From Diphasiastrum complanatum (Eukaryota; Streptophyta; Lycopodiopsida; Lycopodiales; Lycopodiaceae), in assembly GCA_029204225.1 (NCBI GenBank), contig MU832251.1, positions 1 through 64,000 of the forward strand: a DNA stretch of 64,000 nucleotides, read 5' to 3'. Positions 1 to 9,015 of this stretch are shown piece by piece. Both the position numbers and the translations under genes were made by a program. The notes under the pieces are model-generated. The model was not told where the DNA came from. It did no database searches and worked only from the letters and a program-made list of their open reading frames with translations. Positions within the stretch are counted from its first letter, which is position 1, and every line of letters begins with the position of its first letter.

Positions 1-505
1 AGAATCAAAGGCTTTCCTGAAGTCCACAAAACAACAGTAAACCCTCTCTCTCTCCTGTGCTTAGCCTCCTCAATCACGAGAAGATGAGAACTGCAGTAGA
101 ATAATGGGCTCAAAAACCTGCATGACCCATAGCATGAGCAAAAGGTATGAGCGATCAGAGAGAGTGGTGCGGGGAATAGAGAGGGATGAAATGGAGGGAA
201 GGAAGGACGGTGATCCCATGAAATGGTCAACGACATTGTGTCCTCCACTATGTTGAAAGCAAGTGTAGTCACTTGAGAGCTCGACAGCTAAAGTATGCCA
301 TTAAATTGGCCAATCCATGAGCCTCGCCCAACTGAGGCATCTATTCGCCATATGTTGTAATTGGACCCTCAGCATCTGCCGAGCGTCATCTAAGACCAAG
401 ATCATCACAATCCAGTGCATATATCTGTTGCTCTATGAAACTCTGTTTGCCTAGATCCAGTCCTAGCATTGAAGTCCCTGTCTAAAAGAATATACCCTCG
501 CTCCT
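1..505 (-). pseudogene. LINE copy A: endonuclease and start of RT, decayed
   Basis: Minus-strand translation in mixed frames gives the C-terminal half of a LINE AP-type endonuclease (target nicking): a D-F-N-A-R-T-G motif near position 440, then a degraded VVDY-like region near 220-240. The leftmost 110 bases match the RT segment of copy B (3,230-3,330), around the K-A-F-D-S motif. Compared with copy B (4,060-4,570) the DNA is clearly homologous over most of its length, but copy A lacks about 700 bases between endonuclease and RT. Several stops and frameshifts make it a pseudogene. It follows the ORF1 remnant at 505-1,215 on the same strand and runs off the left edge. Family: APE-type non-LTR retrotransposon; clade not determined. 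Confidence 0.7.
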
Positions 506-1215
506 CATATCTGATAATGTCCAATGAGATATCCATGAAAGGTGGCTCCTAATCTGAGGTAAAAGCTGATGCCTCTTGTGGGAAATAAGAGATGGTCATG
601 AATATGTTGCGGTCTAACTCCATCGAGCATGCTCAATCTGTTTGAGTTGTGGGACAACGTACTTGAGAGAAAGTTGGTTGCTTCGGTCATTGGAACCTTA
701 GTATCATCAATCCCCCGAAACCGATATTCATGGACTTATATTCCTGCATCTTTTCCTCGGATATTGTAGCTAAGATGACACTATTGAAGGTGTACCTTCT
801 CTTTTGTCGTCCTTGAAAAGAGAAGCCCATGTTTTGGTCTCAGCCTTGTGTTGCTCAATCTTTGCCTCCAATTCATGGATCTTTGTGTTAGTAGTGTTGG
901 CTGGTTCTCCCTACTTGCTCATTGCCTCCTTCAACAAGGTAATCTGGGCTCTCATAGCCTCCTTTTCGATGGACATAGCTTGAATGGTAGCCTGCATTTG
1001 TCCCATTTCTTTCCGTAGGTAGCTTGACTCCTGTGTAAGCTGCTCAATGTAGGATATAATGTAATGTTCAAAGGCCTTGGTAGGAGAGAGGGAGTATTGA
1101 GAGGGGGTGGGGAGCGGGGGGTGGGCAGGAGTTGCCTGCTAGGCAGGCAGCACTGCCCCCATAGGCAGTGCGGCTGCCTGCCTAGCAGGTGACTGGGGCA
1201 ACGGGAGTGGAGAAG
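505..1215 (-). pseudogene. LINE copy A: ORF1-like protein (Pro-rich, coiled coil, RRM-like)
   Basis: Minus strand, reading from about 1,215 down: a Pro/Ala-rich stretch (1,100-1,200), a heptad-like helical stretch with many E, K and Q residues (830-1,070), the block ETKTWASLF (about 835-865), then an ISEEKMQEY-like stretch leading into a truncated RRM-like part (550-800). The same order and the same KTWASLF block occur at 7,726-8,610 and, inverted, at 56,760-58,215, which identifies all three as one ORF1 family. ORF1 proteins of LINEs bind RNA and trimerise through the coiled coil; that role is family knowledge. The C-terminus of ORF1 and the start of endonuclease are missing and the two parts are fused near 560-600. 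Broken by stops. Confidence 0.6.
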
Positions 1216-1250
1216 GGGAGCTGGCGGCATCTTGGTGGCGGTGTTTATAT

Positions 1251-1400
1251 CATATATAAATATATATATATATATACTATAAATTATATATGGAGGAGAG
1301 AGAGAGAGAGAGAGAGAGTGAGAGAGAGAGAGAGAGAGGAGAGAGGAGAGAGAGTCGATGATGAGAGAGAGAGAGAGAGAGAGATGAGAGAGAGAGAATG
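1251..1400. repeat. (TA)n followed by (GA)n microsatellite
   Basis: TA-rich run at about 1,251-1,290, then interrupted GA repeat to about 1,400. It lies just upstream (minus strand) of the LINE ORF1 remnant. The Ser/Leu-rich and Arg/Glu-rich open frames here are products of the repeat. Confidence 0.95.
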
Positions 1401-1499
1401 ATCTATAAAACAGTACCCTGCAAATACAATGCATAGACATGGCTGGCCCACAGGGTCCAACAGCTTGGAATAGTATATCATGATGTCCATCAGCCTGGA

Positions 1500-3420
1500 A
1501 GAAATGTTGGATGGTATGTTGTGAGGATGTCACTGGATGTGCCTTGGACCTCTGCCGCCGGGTAGGCCGTCGATGCCGTCTCTGCTGCCGTGACGCTTTG
1601 GGCTGTGGCCTAATAGCTGGCTGTCTCTCTGGCCGTTGACACTGTCTTTGCTGCCGATGTATGAAGGAATTTGGAATCTCGGCCTCTCCATTTGAATCAT
1701 AGCCATATGGGTACCTCGGGTCTCTGTCCTTCGACGGGAATATGCACTCCCTGATGCTCAACTGTGTGAGGGAATGTGTATCAATATCGGTCTCCTTCTC
1801 CTCAAGTCGACATCTCCCGGATCATCAGTGGCAACACATCTAGGATCCTCATAAGATATCAAGGTCAAAAGTGTGATTGGGGTGCTCTTTGAACAAGCAG
1901 TAGTACCCTCCCCCAAATCTCATAGTAGGCGGACATCTGAAGAGGAAATGTGATTCGTCCTCAATCTCATGCATAGCTGAACATGCTACAAAAGCCGGTC
2001 CTCTCGTGGGGTGCCACTGTATCTATCTGCCAGTCTCACTGGCAGCTGATGTGAGGAAACCCAAAACTACCCATCCTATCCGCAGTCTGTGTGATATACT
2101 CCTCAGCAAGTAACCAGTACTATGGTGGCAGCCAACGGATCAAGAGATAGAAAGTGTGTACGATAAAACTCACTCTTGGTCCCCAATGGACCTTGCCAAG
2201 TCCCAATATGAAGATATGATCTATAGGAATGCCTCTGATGTACTGGTGTGTGCCCGCAGGTAGGTCAGTGATCTGGATACCCAATGTAGAGAGGAGACGA
2301 CAAGCCTGAGAATGAATGACGAATACTATTTGAAATCTATGTAACTCCTACGGGACATTGAAACAACCTTTTGCTCTTTTAATCCTCGAATCATGAGAAG
2401 AGGTGTCCCTCTGAGTGAGCGCTGAGATGAGGATAGAGACCGCACACAACATAGTGTGTTTACCTCTGTCCTGAAGATCATCCAACCTTTGTATAAATGT
2501 CACAATATGGAATAAGGCCTGAATCTGAATGGGGGGGACTGCGAACTCCGCCAATAAATCTGGTGTGGTACTGAGGGTTTGGGCCCGCATCATCCGGGAG
2601 AGCAACGGATCTAGAGCCGGGAGATATATGTCCAATCAATAACTGTTAGACCAATACACCATATCTCGGAAGCAATACATAGCTGAGGGCACAACCATAG
2701 TGTCAAAGAGCCGACACTTACTGGTGCATCTCTGATGTGTGCGCTGAAGCATAGTCTCTTCCAAATCTACCAGTGAGGCATAGCCCTTCCGTACCCGGGA
2801 AATAGCTGCATGTCTCATGCTGAACGTGGTCCCTCGAGAATAGTACCACCTAGGTATGTATAGGAATCAACAACCTCAAGTGGATGACCATCCCATAGAA
2901 GCTCCTGCCGCATCATGAAAGACCTAGCTATAGGTGTTGAGCACCATAACCTTAGTCTTGGCCGGCATACAGGAGAATAGCAATAATGAGGTCGCCCGAT
3001 GTACAACCCTTCTCTCCATCACTCGTTATACATGCTCTAGCTCATCAATGTAAAGACCAAAAAGTGTAGGTGGACAGCCCTGTTTGACCCCAATAGTACT
3101 AACCTACGCTCCGGTGAAATAGCTCCTGATAGTCGGACCCTGCCAGTAACATTGTTTGTACAATGCTACTACTGCATCTCGAACAGTATCCTCCTGAACA
3201 GCCCGGCTAGTGCAAGTCTCTGTATCAATAGATGCCTGGGTACAGAATCAAAGGCCTTGCGGAATTCCACAAGCAACAGTATACACAACTCTCTCTTGGC
3301 CTTAGCCTCCTCAATGATGGACCTCAAAGGAAAGATATGATCTGATGGGTGGCTGATCGTAATGGTGCGGTAGTTTGTCAACTTTCATGGGGTTCCCGCC
3401 CTTATGGATAGGTGAATGAG
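1500..3420 (-). pseudogene. LINE copy B: reverse transcriptase and C-terminal domain, decayed
   Basis: Reading 3,420 down on the minus strand in mixed frames: PIHKGGNP (RT motif, about 3,390-3,415), NYRTITI (about 3,355-3,375), EFRKAFDSVPR (3,220-3,260), GVKQGCPPTLFGLYIDELE (about 3,050-3,105), PAKTKVMVLN (about 2,930-2,965), YTYLGG (about 2,845-2,865), thumb region with L-F-D-T-M-V-V-P-S-A (2,670-2,715), and a C-terminal block reading EDESHFLFRCP (about 1,930-1,965), the zinc-ribbon-like tail seen in many LINE ORF2 proteins. The YADD catalytic box expected between GCP and PAKTKV is deleted, as is the stretch between NYRTITI and KAFDS. The DF+KAFDSVPR style differs from the DLEKAYDRV style of angiosperm L1. 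Dead copy. 1,500-1,850 is assigned only by adjacency. Confidence 0.75.
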
Positions 3421-4059
3421 GTTGTGGACCATGGGGAGGGAAAATCAGAGGTGACAGCTCGGTTGAAGAATGGAGAGGAAAGGGAGAGAGGATGTCGGGA
3501 GCATACTTTAGAAGTTCAGCCCTCTAGCTCATCAATATCTTTGGCTTTATGGTAATGGAGTCGTGTGATGGCCTTCTCTATAAGGTCCGTTGGTGAATAT
3601 GGCAGAAGTATCCGTGGGACGAGAGGTGGGAAGAGGAGGGGTATCTGAGATGGTGTATAGTGATGTCGCATATGAGACCAGGTTCCAACCAACCCTACTC
3701 GTACGCAATTTTCTTTTTCCTGGTAGTTCTAGGGTAGACATGAGATATGGTTTTGGTCATATGAGGAAGATGGGAGCGAGCATATATGAGGTTCTGGTGG
3801 AGGTGGATGCATTCCTGATCATACTGGGGTTATGGGGTCCTATGACGTCTCTGGTGTTGGGTCGTGGGGATGGAAAGGCAATGGACGCTGCAATGTGGAT
3901 GGTCTAATCAGAAAGAGGGATTGCTCCCTCTAGCATGTGGAAATAGGTAAGGAATCAGAGAGGGCTTCTCTGTACAGTGGTGTGGCTATGTGAAGTGTAG
4001 CGGATAGGTGGGTTTCACTGTAGGGGTCGAAGAGAAAATATATGATGAGGAGATGACTG
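3421..4059 (-). other. Interval inside LINE copy B, not resolved
   Basis: Expected to hold the region between endonuclease and RT palm. Short open frames exist on both strands but none gives a recognisable motif. Copy A lacks this interval completely. Confidence 0.4.
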
Positions 4060-4575
4060 ACAGAGAGTGAGAGATATGAATGATCAAAAAGACTGGTGCG
4101 GTGTACAGAGAAGGATGAAATGGAGTGAAGGAGAGACGGGTGAACCCATGAAATAGTCAACGACCGCTATGTCCCCCACTATGTGGGAAGCAAGTGTAGT
4201 CACCAGAGCTTGGCAGCTGAAGAAGGCCATTATAATGGCCAATCCATGAGCCTCGCCCAACTGAAGCATCTGCTCCCCATAAGATATTATTGGACTTGCT
4301 GCATTCCGCCGATCGTCGATAAGACCAAGATCATCCCAAGCAAGTGCATGTATCCGCATCTGCTGCTCTGTGAAACTCCATTTGCCTAGACCCAGTCCTG
4401 GCATTGAAGTCCTTGCTAGAAGAATATATTCTCAATCCTCATATCTGATAATGTCCGATGAAATATCCATGAAAGGTGACTCCGCCTCTAAGGTGAAAGC
4501 TGATGTCTCTAGAGGGAAATAACAAATAGCCATGAATATGTCACGATTTAACTCCATCAACAACCTGTGGTCCAA
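4060..4575 (-). pseudogene. LINE copy B: AP-type endonuclease domain
   Basis: Minus-strand mixed frames give, in order, a region matching copy A around D-I-I-R-Y-E (4,450-4,475), LIDDRRNAASP (about 4,290-4,320), YGEQMLQLGEAHGL (4,245-4,285), a GDYTCFPHS-like region, then VVDYFMGSP (4,140-4,165). This is the C-terminal half of the LINE endonuclease; VVDY corresponds to the conserved S-x-x-D-Y box. DNA identity to copy A (120-500) is obvious by eye. Frameshifts near 4,220 and 4,400 break it. Confidence 0.7.
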
Positions 4576-5140
4576 CCTGATCCAGATTTAGCAAGCTGCT
4601 CGTCAGTGTATAGTAGCTTGACCCACGACTGGGGAGAGTCTCGAAATAAGCAACCAGGGATATGATAGATGGTGACCTCATGAAATAGTCCACAACATTG
4701 TGACCACCACTATGAGGATGGCAAGTATAATCACCAAAACTTGGCCAACAAGACAAGCCATTGAAAATGGCAAGCTCAGGAGCCTCACCTAGCAGAATAA
4801 AATATTCACCTTACCATATGTAGTGACCAGTCCACCATATTAGCATATATCCTCTCTTTTCCCATATCCATGCAACGCAAGGCATGTATCCGCAAAGGGT
4901 CATCAATGAATGTATGAAACTTTGTCTGTCTAGATGATGCCTTGATGTTGAAGTTTTCGGTAAGAACTATATGACCATGCTCCGAACATAGGAGAATGTT
5001 AGAGGATAGATCAATATAAGGAGAGCCTTTACTATCAGCAAAAGCTGAAGACTCTGTTGGAAAATAGCAACTGCCAAATATGTATCCTTGTTAGTCCTAT
5101 ACTCTGACCAAGAAACAAAAGCCAACCTGTGCCTACTCAT
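4576..5140 (-). pseudogene. LINE copy C: third endonuclease fragment
   Basis: A third related copy of the same endonuclease piece, again minus strand. It includes VVDYFMRSPSIISLVAYFE (about 4,640-4,695) followed by a region matching the loop before the final SDH box, with Y replacing D/H. The DNA upstream (4,860-5,100) follows copies A and B through the same landmarks. It abuts copy B directly, so the copies are arranged head to tail. No RT is attached. Confidence 0.6.
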
Positions 5141-5190
5141 CTTGTTGAATCAACTCAATGGTGGGCTGTAATGAAACCTTGTACAAACCT

Positions 5191-5247
5191 TTTGGGAGTC
5201 CCGTTCCGGAATGGGAACGCGTTCCGTTCCGGAACGGGACTCCCAAA
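5191..5247. repeat. Near-perfect palindrome (foldback) with 21-bp arms
   Basis: Left arm 5,191-5,211 and right arm 5,227-5,247 are exact reverse complements; the 15-base loop is itself mostly GTTCC/GGAAC repeats. GC-rich in an AT-rich setting. It may be a remnant of a terminal-inverted-repeat element or a cruciform-forming site; no target-site duplication was found. Confidence 0.85.
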
Positions 5248-6264
5248 AAAATTAAAAAAATACGTTTTTTTTTACAAAGATACATAGTGTTGTCCTATTT
5301 AGATACAAAGATATCCTATTTATCAGCATCAAAATCTTTGCTAGAAAGCCTGAGCTTGGATCACAAATATCCTACCATGAATGTCCAAAAAAGTGCGTAC
5401 ACTACAAGTGAAAGCAGCAAACGTAATAGCAAATGGCAAAAACAACATTTTTGTAAGCAATGTAGTCACTTTTTTTGAAGGCAGTTTCTTGATTTAAATT
5501 TGCGTCGTGGCGAAAGCCACTCAAGATCAACGTGTTAAGTCTTTGGAATGTAGGCCAGTGGTTGGCAGCCACTTTTCTCGGATGACTGTATTCAATGTAT
5601 CAAGATACAGCGAGCGATTCTAGCTCGGATATATGTCTTTTCTTGAACCTATATCTTGAACAATGATTTCAAATCGATTTCTGATCTGTAGCATCCCTCA
5701 GTGCATTATAAGCGTCCCTCAGTGCAAAGAAGGAAGATCACGGCCAGTAGGTGGCACTTTGATGCCTTGTTTCTTTTTTACACGAACTTGTTCCAACCCC
5801 CTAGATGCATGCATGCAACATGCATGGACTAGTACTTGCACATGCAAACGGAAATTGCTAGCAAATTGTAATTTTGTCGACATGCAATGAATAGATCAAA
5901 CTTTCGAAGTAATCGGATCTGCTGACTATGGGGGGGCAGCGAGCAAGATGAAGAGGATGTGAGCAGAAATTTGCATGTAACTCATGTCAGGGACTTGCTA
6001 CACAAACTAAAATGATAGTATATGTCGTAAAGAGCATTCTAACATCATTAATCCTGGAAATTGCTCCTCCAATGGGGTCGATTGGGAATGCTTGCTGTCC
6101 ATGAATTTCCAGCAAGAACAACATTACATTAGCAAGAAAACAAAGCAATAAATCAGATCCAACAAGACACCAATCTAGGATAGCATTACACTAGCATTAA
6201 TTAGCGAGAGTTTCTATCACAAAAACAAATCACAAGAGCATATGTGAGAAGAAATCTCTCTCTC

Positions 6265-6347
<83 letters not shown>

Positions 6348-6899
6348 ATAGTGCGCCCATCTAGGAGGAGGAGGTATCATTTATAGATTGGAAACAAATT
6401 ATATGTGATATACATGGCTTCCAAGTGTCAAAAGTAGGTGAAATAGGTGTCCCACATGCTAAGCATGCACTTTCCTTCTTCTTGCAATGATACTTGGCAT
6501 GATTTGCCTTGGTCCACAAGTTTCCTATATAGGAAAAATGCGGCCTCCTACAACATGAGAAAAATTCATATAGTTCCAACATATAGTTGGTAGAATGTAA
6601 AATTACCCCCTAGGGTCCCATGTACAACTTATGGGCCTACTCAAGGTTTTAAAACCTTTATAATAAATTTTTTATAATATTTACAAACTTGGAAAGCCTA
6701 TTTAAACTTTGAGAGAATACAACGCAAATTAAAATTGCGTGACGCTAAAATACATGGTGAAATTGATCAAACTTAAACCATAACAGCCCCTACATTGGAG
6801 AACCCGAACTCCCTATTCAACAATTGTGGAAGAAGCAAACTCATCTACACATTTGAAACACTAGAAGTAAGCAGAATATCATTCTTTAATCAAGAATAA
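5248..6899. other. Intergenic; no gene seen
   Basis: AT-rich sequence without a recognisable coding segment. It contains a GCATGC-rich stretch near 5,804-5,826 and the CT/CTGT repeat at 6,257-6,345. Confidence 0.6.
6257..6345. repeat. (CT)n-(CTGT)n-(CT)n compound microsatellite
   Basis: CT run, then about six CTGT units, then CT again with one interruption. Confidence 0.95.
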
Positions 6900-7357
6900 T
6901 ACATGAACTTTGGTACCTGCTCCTAATGGTAGGAATATTATTCCTTGCATGTGGATTCTCAAAATAAAGTACAATCAGATGGTACCATGGGAAGATGGAA
7001 GACAAGGCTGGTTGCTGAGGGTTGTTCCCACATACCTTTTGTGGATTTTCAAAAAACATTCAGTCCAGTTGTTAAGCTTGCTTCCATTGAATTACTACTT
7101 TCCTATGCTGCTGTGACAGATCTTGAGGTACATCAAATGGATGTGCAAACTACTTCCTCAATGGCATTATTGAAGAAGATATATACATGGAGCACCCAGA
7201 AGGATATGAAATGCAAGACAAAGAAAAGTTTGTATGCAAGCTACACGAGGATCTTTTTGGCTTGAAGCAATCATCTAGAGCCTAGTTCTAAAAAATAAAT
7301 GCATTGTTTGTTGCGAATGCATTTACTCAAGTGTAGCGATTCAAATGTTTGTTTTAC
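6900..7357 (+). pseudogene. Copia reverse-transcriptase fragment
   Basis: Plus-strand mixed frames follow the N-terminal half of Ty1/copia RT: LVPAPNGRNIIPCMWILKIK (6,912-6,971), RLVAEGCSHIP (about 6,999-7,031), VDFQKTFSPVVKLASIELLL (about 7,041-7,100), DLEVHQMDVQT (7,120-7,152), then GLKQSSRA (about 7,260-7,282) and a KINALF stretch reaching about 7,357. The catalytic YVDD box is not reached. Frameshifts at about 6,975, 7,155 and 7,250 and a stop at 7,285 make it a relic. It is followed, in the wrong order for a Copia, by an integrase fragment. Confidence 0.8.
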
Positions 7358-7369
7358 AACCATTGGAAA

Positions 7370-7725
7370 TCTGCACACACTCACAACAATGGAGTTGCAG
7401 AAAGAGAATTGCACAATTGTAGAAAGTGTGAGATCAATGATGAATCAAATGAATCTATCAAATTTCTATTGGTGTGAGGCTTATAATACTGCTACCTTCC
7501 TGCAAAATCGTAACCCCACTATTATGGTCCCCAATTTAACTCCTGATGAGACGTTCACAGGTGTTAAGCCCAAAGTTGAGAAGTTTCGAATCTTTAGTTG
7601 CAAGGCCTATGTGCACATGCCGAAGGAGCAAAGAAACAAGCTGGATGCCAAAATCCATCAGGTGTGTATTTGTTGGCTATCATGAGAAAACCAAAGGATA
7701 TAGGTGTTTAGATCCTACGACAGCA
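7370..7725 (+). pseudogene. Copia integrase C-terminal fragment, joined to LINE ORF1
   Basis: Starts in the HNNGVAE block that precedes ERKNRT in Copia integrase (7,380-7,405), shifts frame, then VESVRSMMNQMNLSNFYW (7,419-7,472), FLQNRNPT (7,497-7,520), KFRIFSCKAYVHMPKEQR (7,581-7,634) and GYHEKTKGYRCLDP (7,675-7,717). This is the usual run through the FVGY-x-KGYR block. One frameshift lies at about 7,660-7,675. The frame then runs on into the Pro-rich start of the LINE ORF1-like segment. A second copy with the same junction is at 58,215-58,560 on the minus strand. Confidence 0.8.
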
Positions 7726-8610
7726 GTGCCTACGCAGACAGCTGTGCAGACAGCAGTGCTGCCTTCACAGGCACCAGCGCTGCCTGTCCAGGCAACCTTT
7801 CTGGCTCCTGGCCCCTCTCCTAGCCCTGCTCTACTGCTCCCTGCTTAACCTCCTACCCCTGTAATTCCTACTCCTGTGGCTCCTACTCTTGTGGGTCCTG
7901 CTCCAGCTCCTGTCACTATCATTGGTGCTTCTTCTTCAGCCCTAGCCAATTGTGATAAAGCCAAGACTGGCACTACCCATTTTTCTGCAGATGATATATA
8001 TAACCTGAAGATGGAATTGGATGCCTTACGTTTCGAGTAACATCAACTTAAGCTGGCAATGGCAGCTCTAGTCAGTGATAATATGATGCTAAAGGAGAAA
8101 CCCCAGCCGCTGGAAGGAATGCTGTCCCCAGCAAGTTACAAAATCAAAGAATTGGAGAAAACCTTGAGTGAGCAAAAGGAGGCCACAAAGACTTGGGCAT
8201 CTTTGTTCAAAACAGAAGACGGTAAGAACACTCATATGTCCTCCATTATTTCAGCTACCATTTCTGAGAAAAAAATTACGAATTTCAAGGCTCGTAATAT
8301 CTGCATTAGAGGTGTCCCCAACACTCAAGACGCTATGAGAGAAATCAAATCCTTTTTAGAGACAACATTTATCTTCAATATTGACAGAATGGATAAGGCC
8401 TGGCATACCAGAAAGGACAGCACTGCTCTTATCATCTGTTTAAAATCAAATAAGGAAAGGATAAAAGTATTGTGTCTCAAACCTTAATTTTAAGAGGGAC
8501 ACAGATTAGATGATGACCTCATCTATATCCAAGTGGAAGAACGCAAGAAATTTTGTCAGGAAGCCAAGGCATCTGGTCACTTTGCGATGTACCGGGATGA
8601 CCACATGGGC
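7726..8610 (+). pseudogene. LINE ORF1-like segment (Pro/Ala-rich, coiled coil, RRM)
   Basis: One frame from about 7,675 to 8,487, interrupted only by stops at about 7,846 and 8,038. Order: Pro/Ala/Thr-rich linker (7,720-7,960), ELDAL/HQLKLAMAALVSDN helical part (8,010-8,085), coiled coil with KIKELEKTLSEQKEATKTW (8,140-8,200), ISATISEKKI (about 8,250-8,280), then an RRM-like core beginning NICIRGVPNTQDA (8,299-8,337) and ending ALIICLKSNKERI (8,423-8,461). A DDLIYIQVEERKKF stretch (8,513-8,555) and a GHFAMYRDD block follow before a stop at about 8,616. This matches the ORF1p plan of LINEs (RNA binding). No endonuclease or RT follows. Confidence 0.65.
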
Positions 8611-8709
8611 AACTGCTGAGGAAGGTCCCCCCGGGGGTAGGGGGGCAGGGGCAGGGGCTCCTCCTTGTACCTTTCCGGCCCATGGCTGGAGGTTCGCTGG
8701 AATGGAAGG

Positions 8710-8759
<50 letters not shown>

Positions 8760-8850
8760 TTATGGATAATTAAGGACTTTCAAGGGGCTGTCAATTGATT
8801 CAGCAAGTACCAGCTTTCATATCTTGTGCAGAAAATATTTTCTACTTGTG
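8611..8850. repeat. G-rich stretch and (GA)n microsatellite
   Basis: GGGG/CCCC-rich sequence at about 8,620-8,660 and an uninterrupted GA run at about 8,714-8,757. Copy 2 of the block (56,398-56,750) is also C-rich at the equivalent place but is otherwise different. Confidence 0.85.
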
Positions 8851-8996
8851 ATTGAAACTTGAGCAAACAAGGTACTAGTTATGTTTGAAATTGTTTTCAT
8901 TAACACAGTAAAGGATGGTATTGAAACTTGAGCAAATAATGTATCAGTTATGTTTGAAATTTTTTTCATTAACACAGTAAAGGATGCTATTGAATC
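8851..8996. repeat. 69-bp tandem duplication upstream of PEX16 exon
   Basis: Units 8,851-8,919 and 8,920-8,988 share most bases; a third unit begins at 8,989 and is cut after a few bases. It lies in the intron just before the exon at 9,016. Confidence 0.85.
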
Positions 8997-9015
8997 ATGT
9001 TGCTGATCTCAGCAG

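Noticed and set aside
952-1761. 269-codon minus-strand frame as one gene
   Set aside because: It runs across a microsatellite and joins unrelated segments; composition in the middle is repeat-driven.
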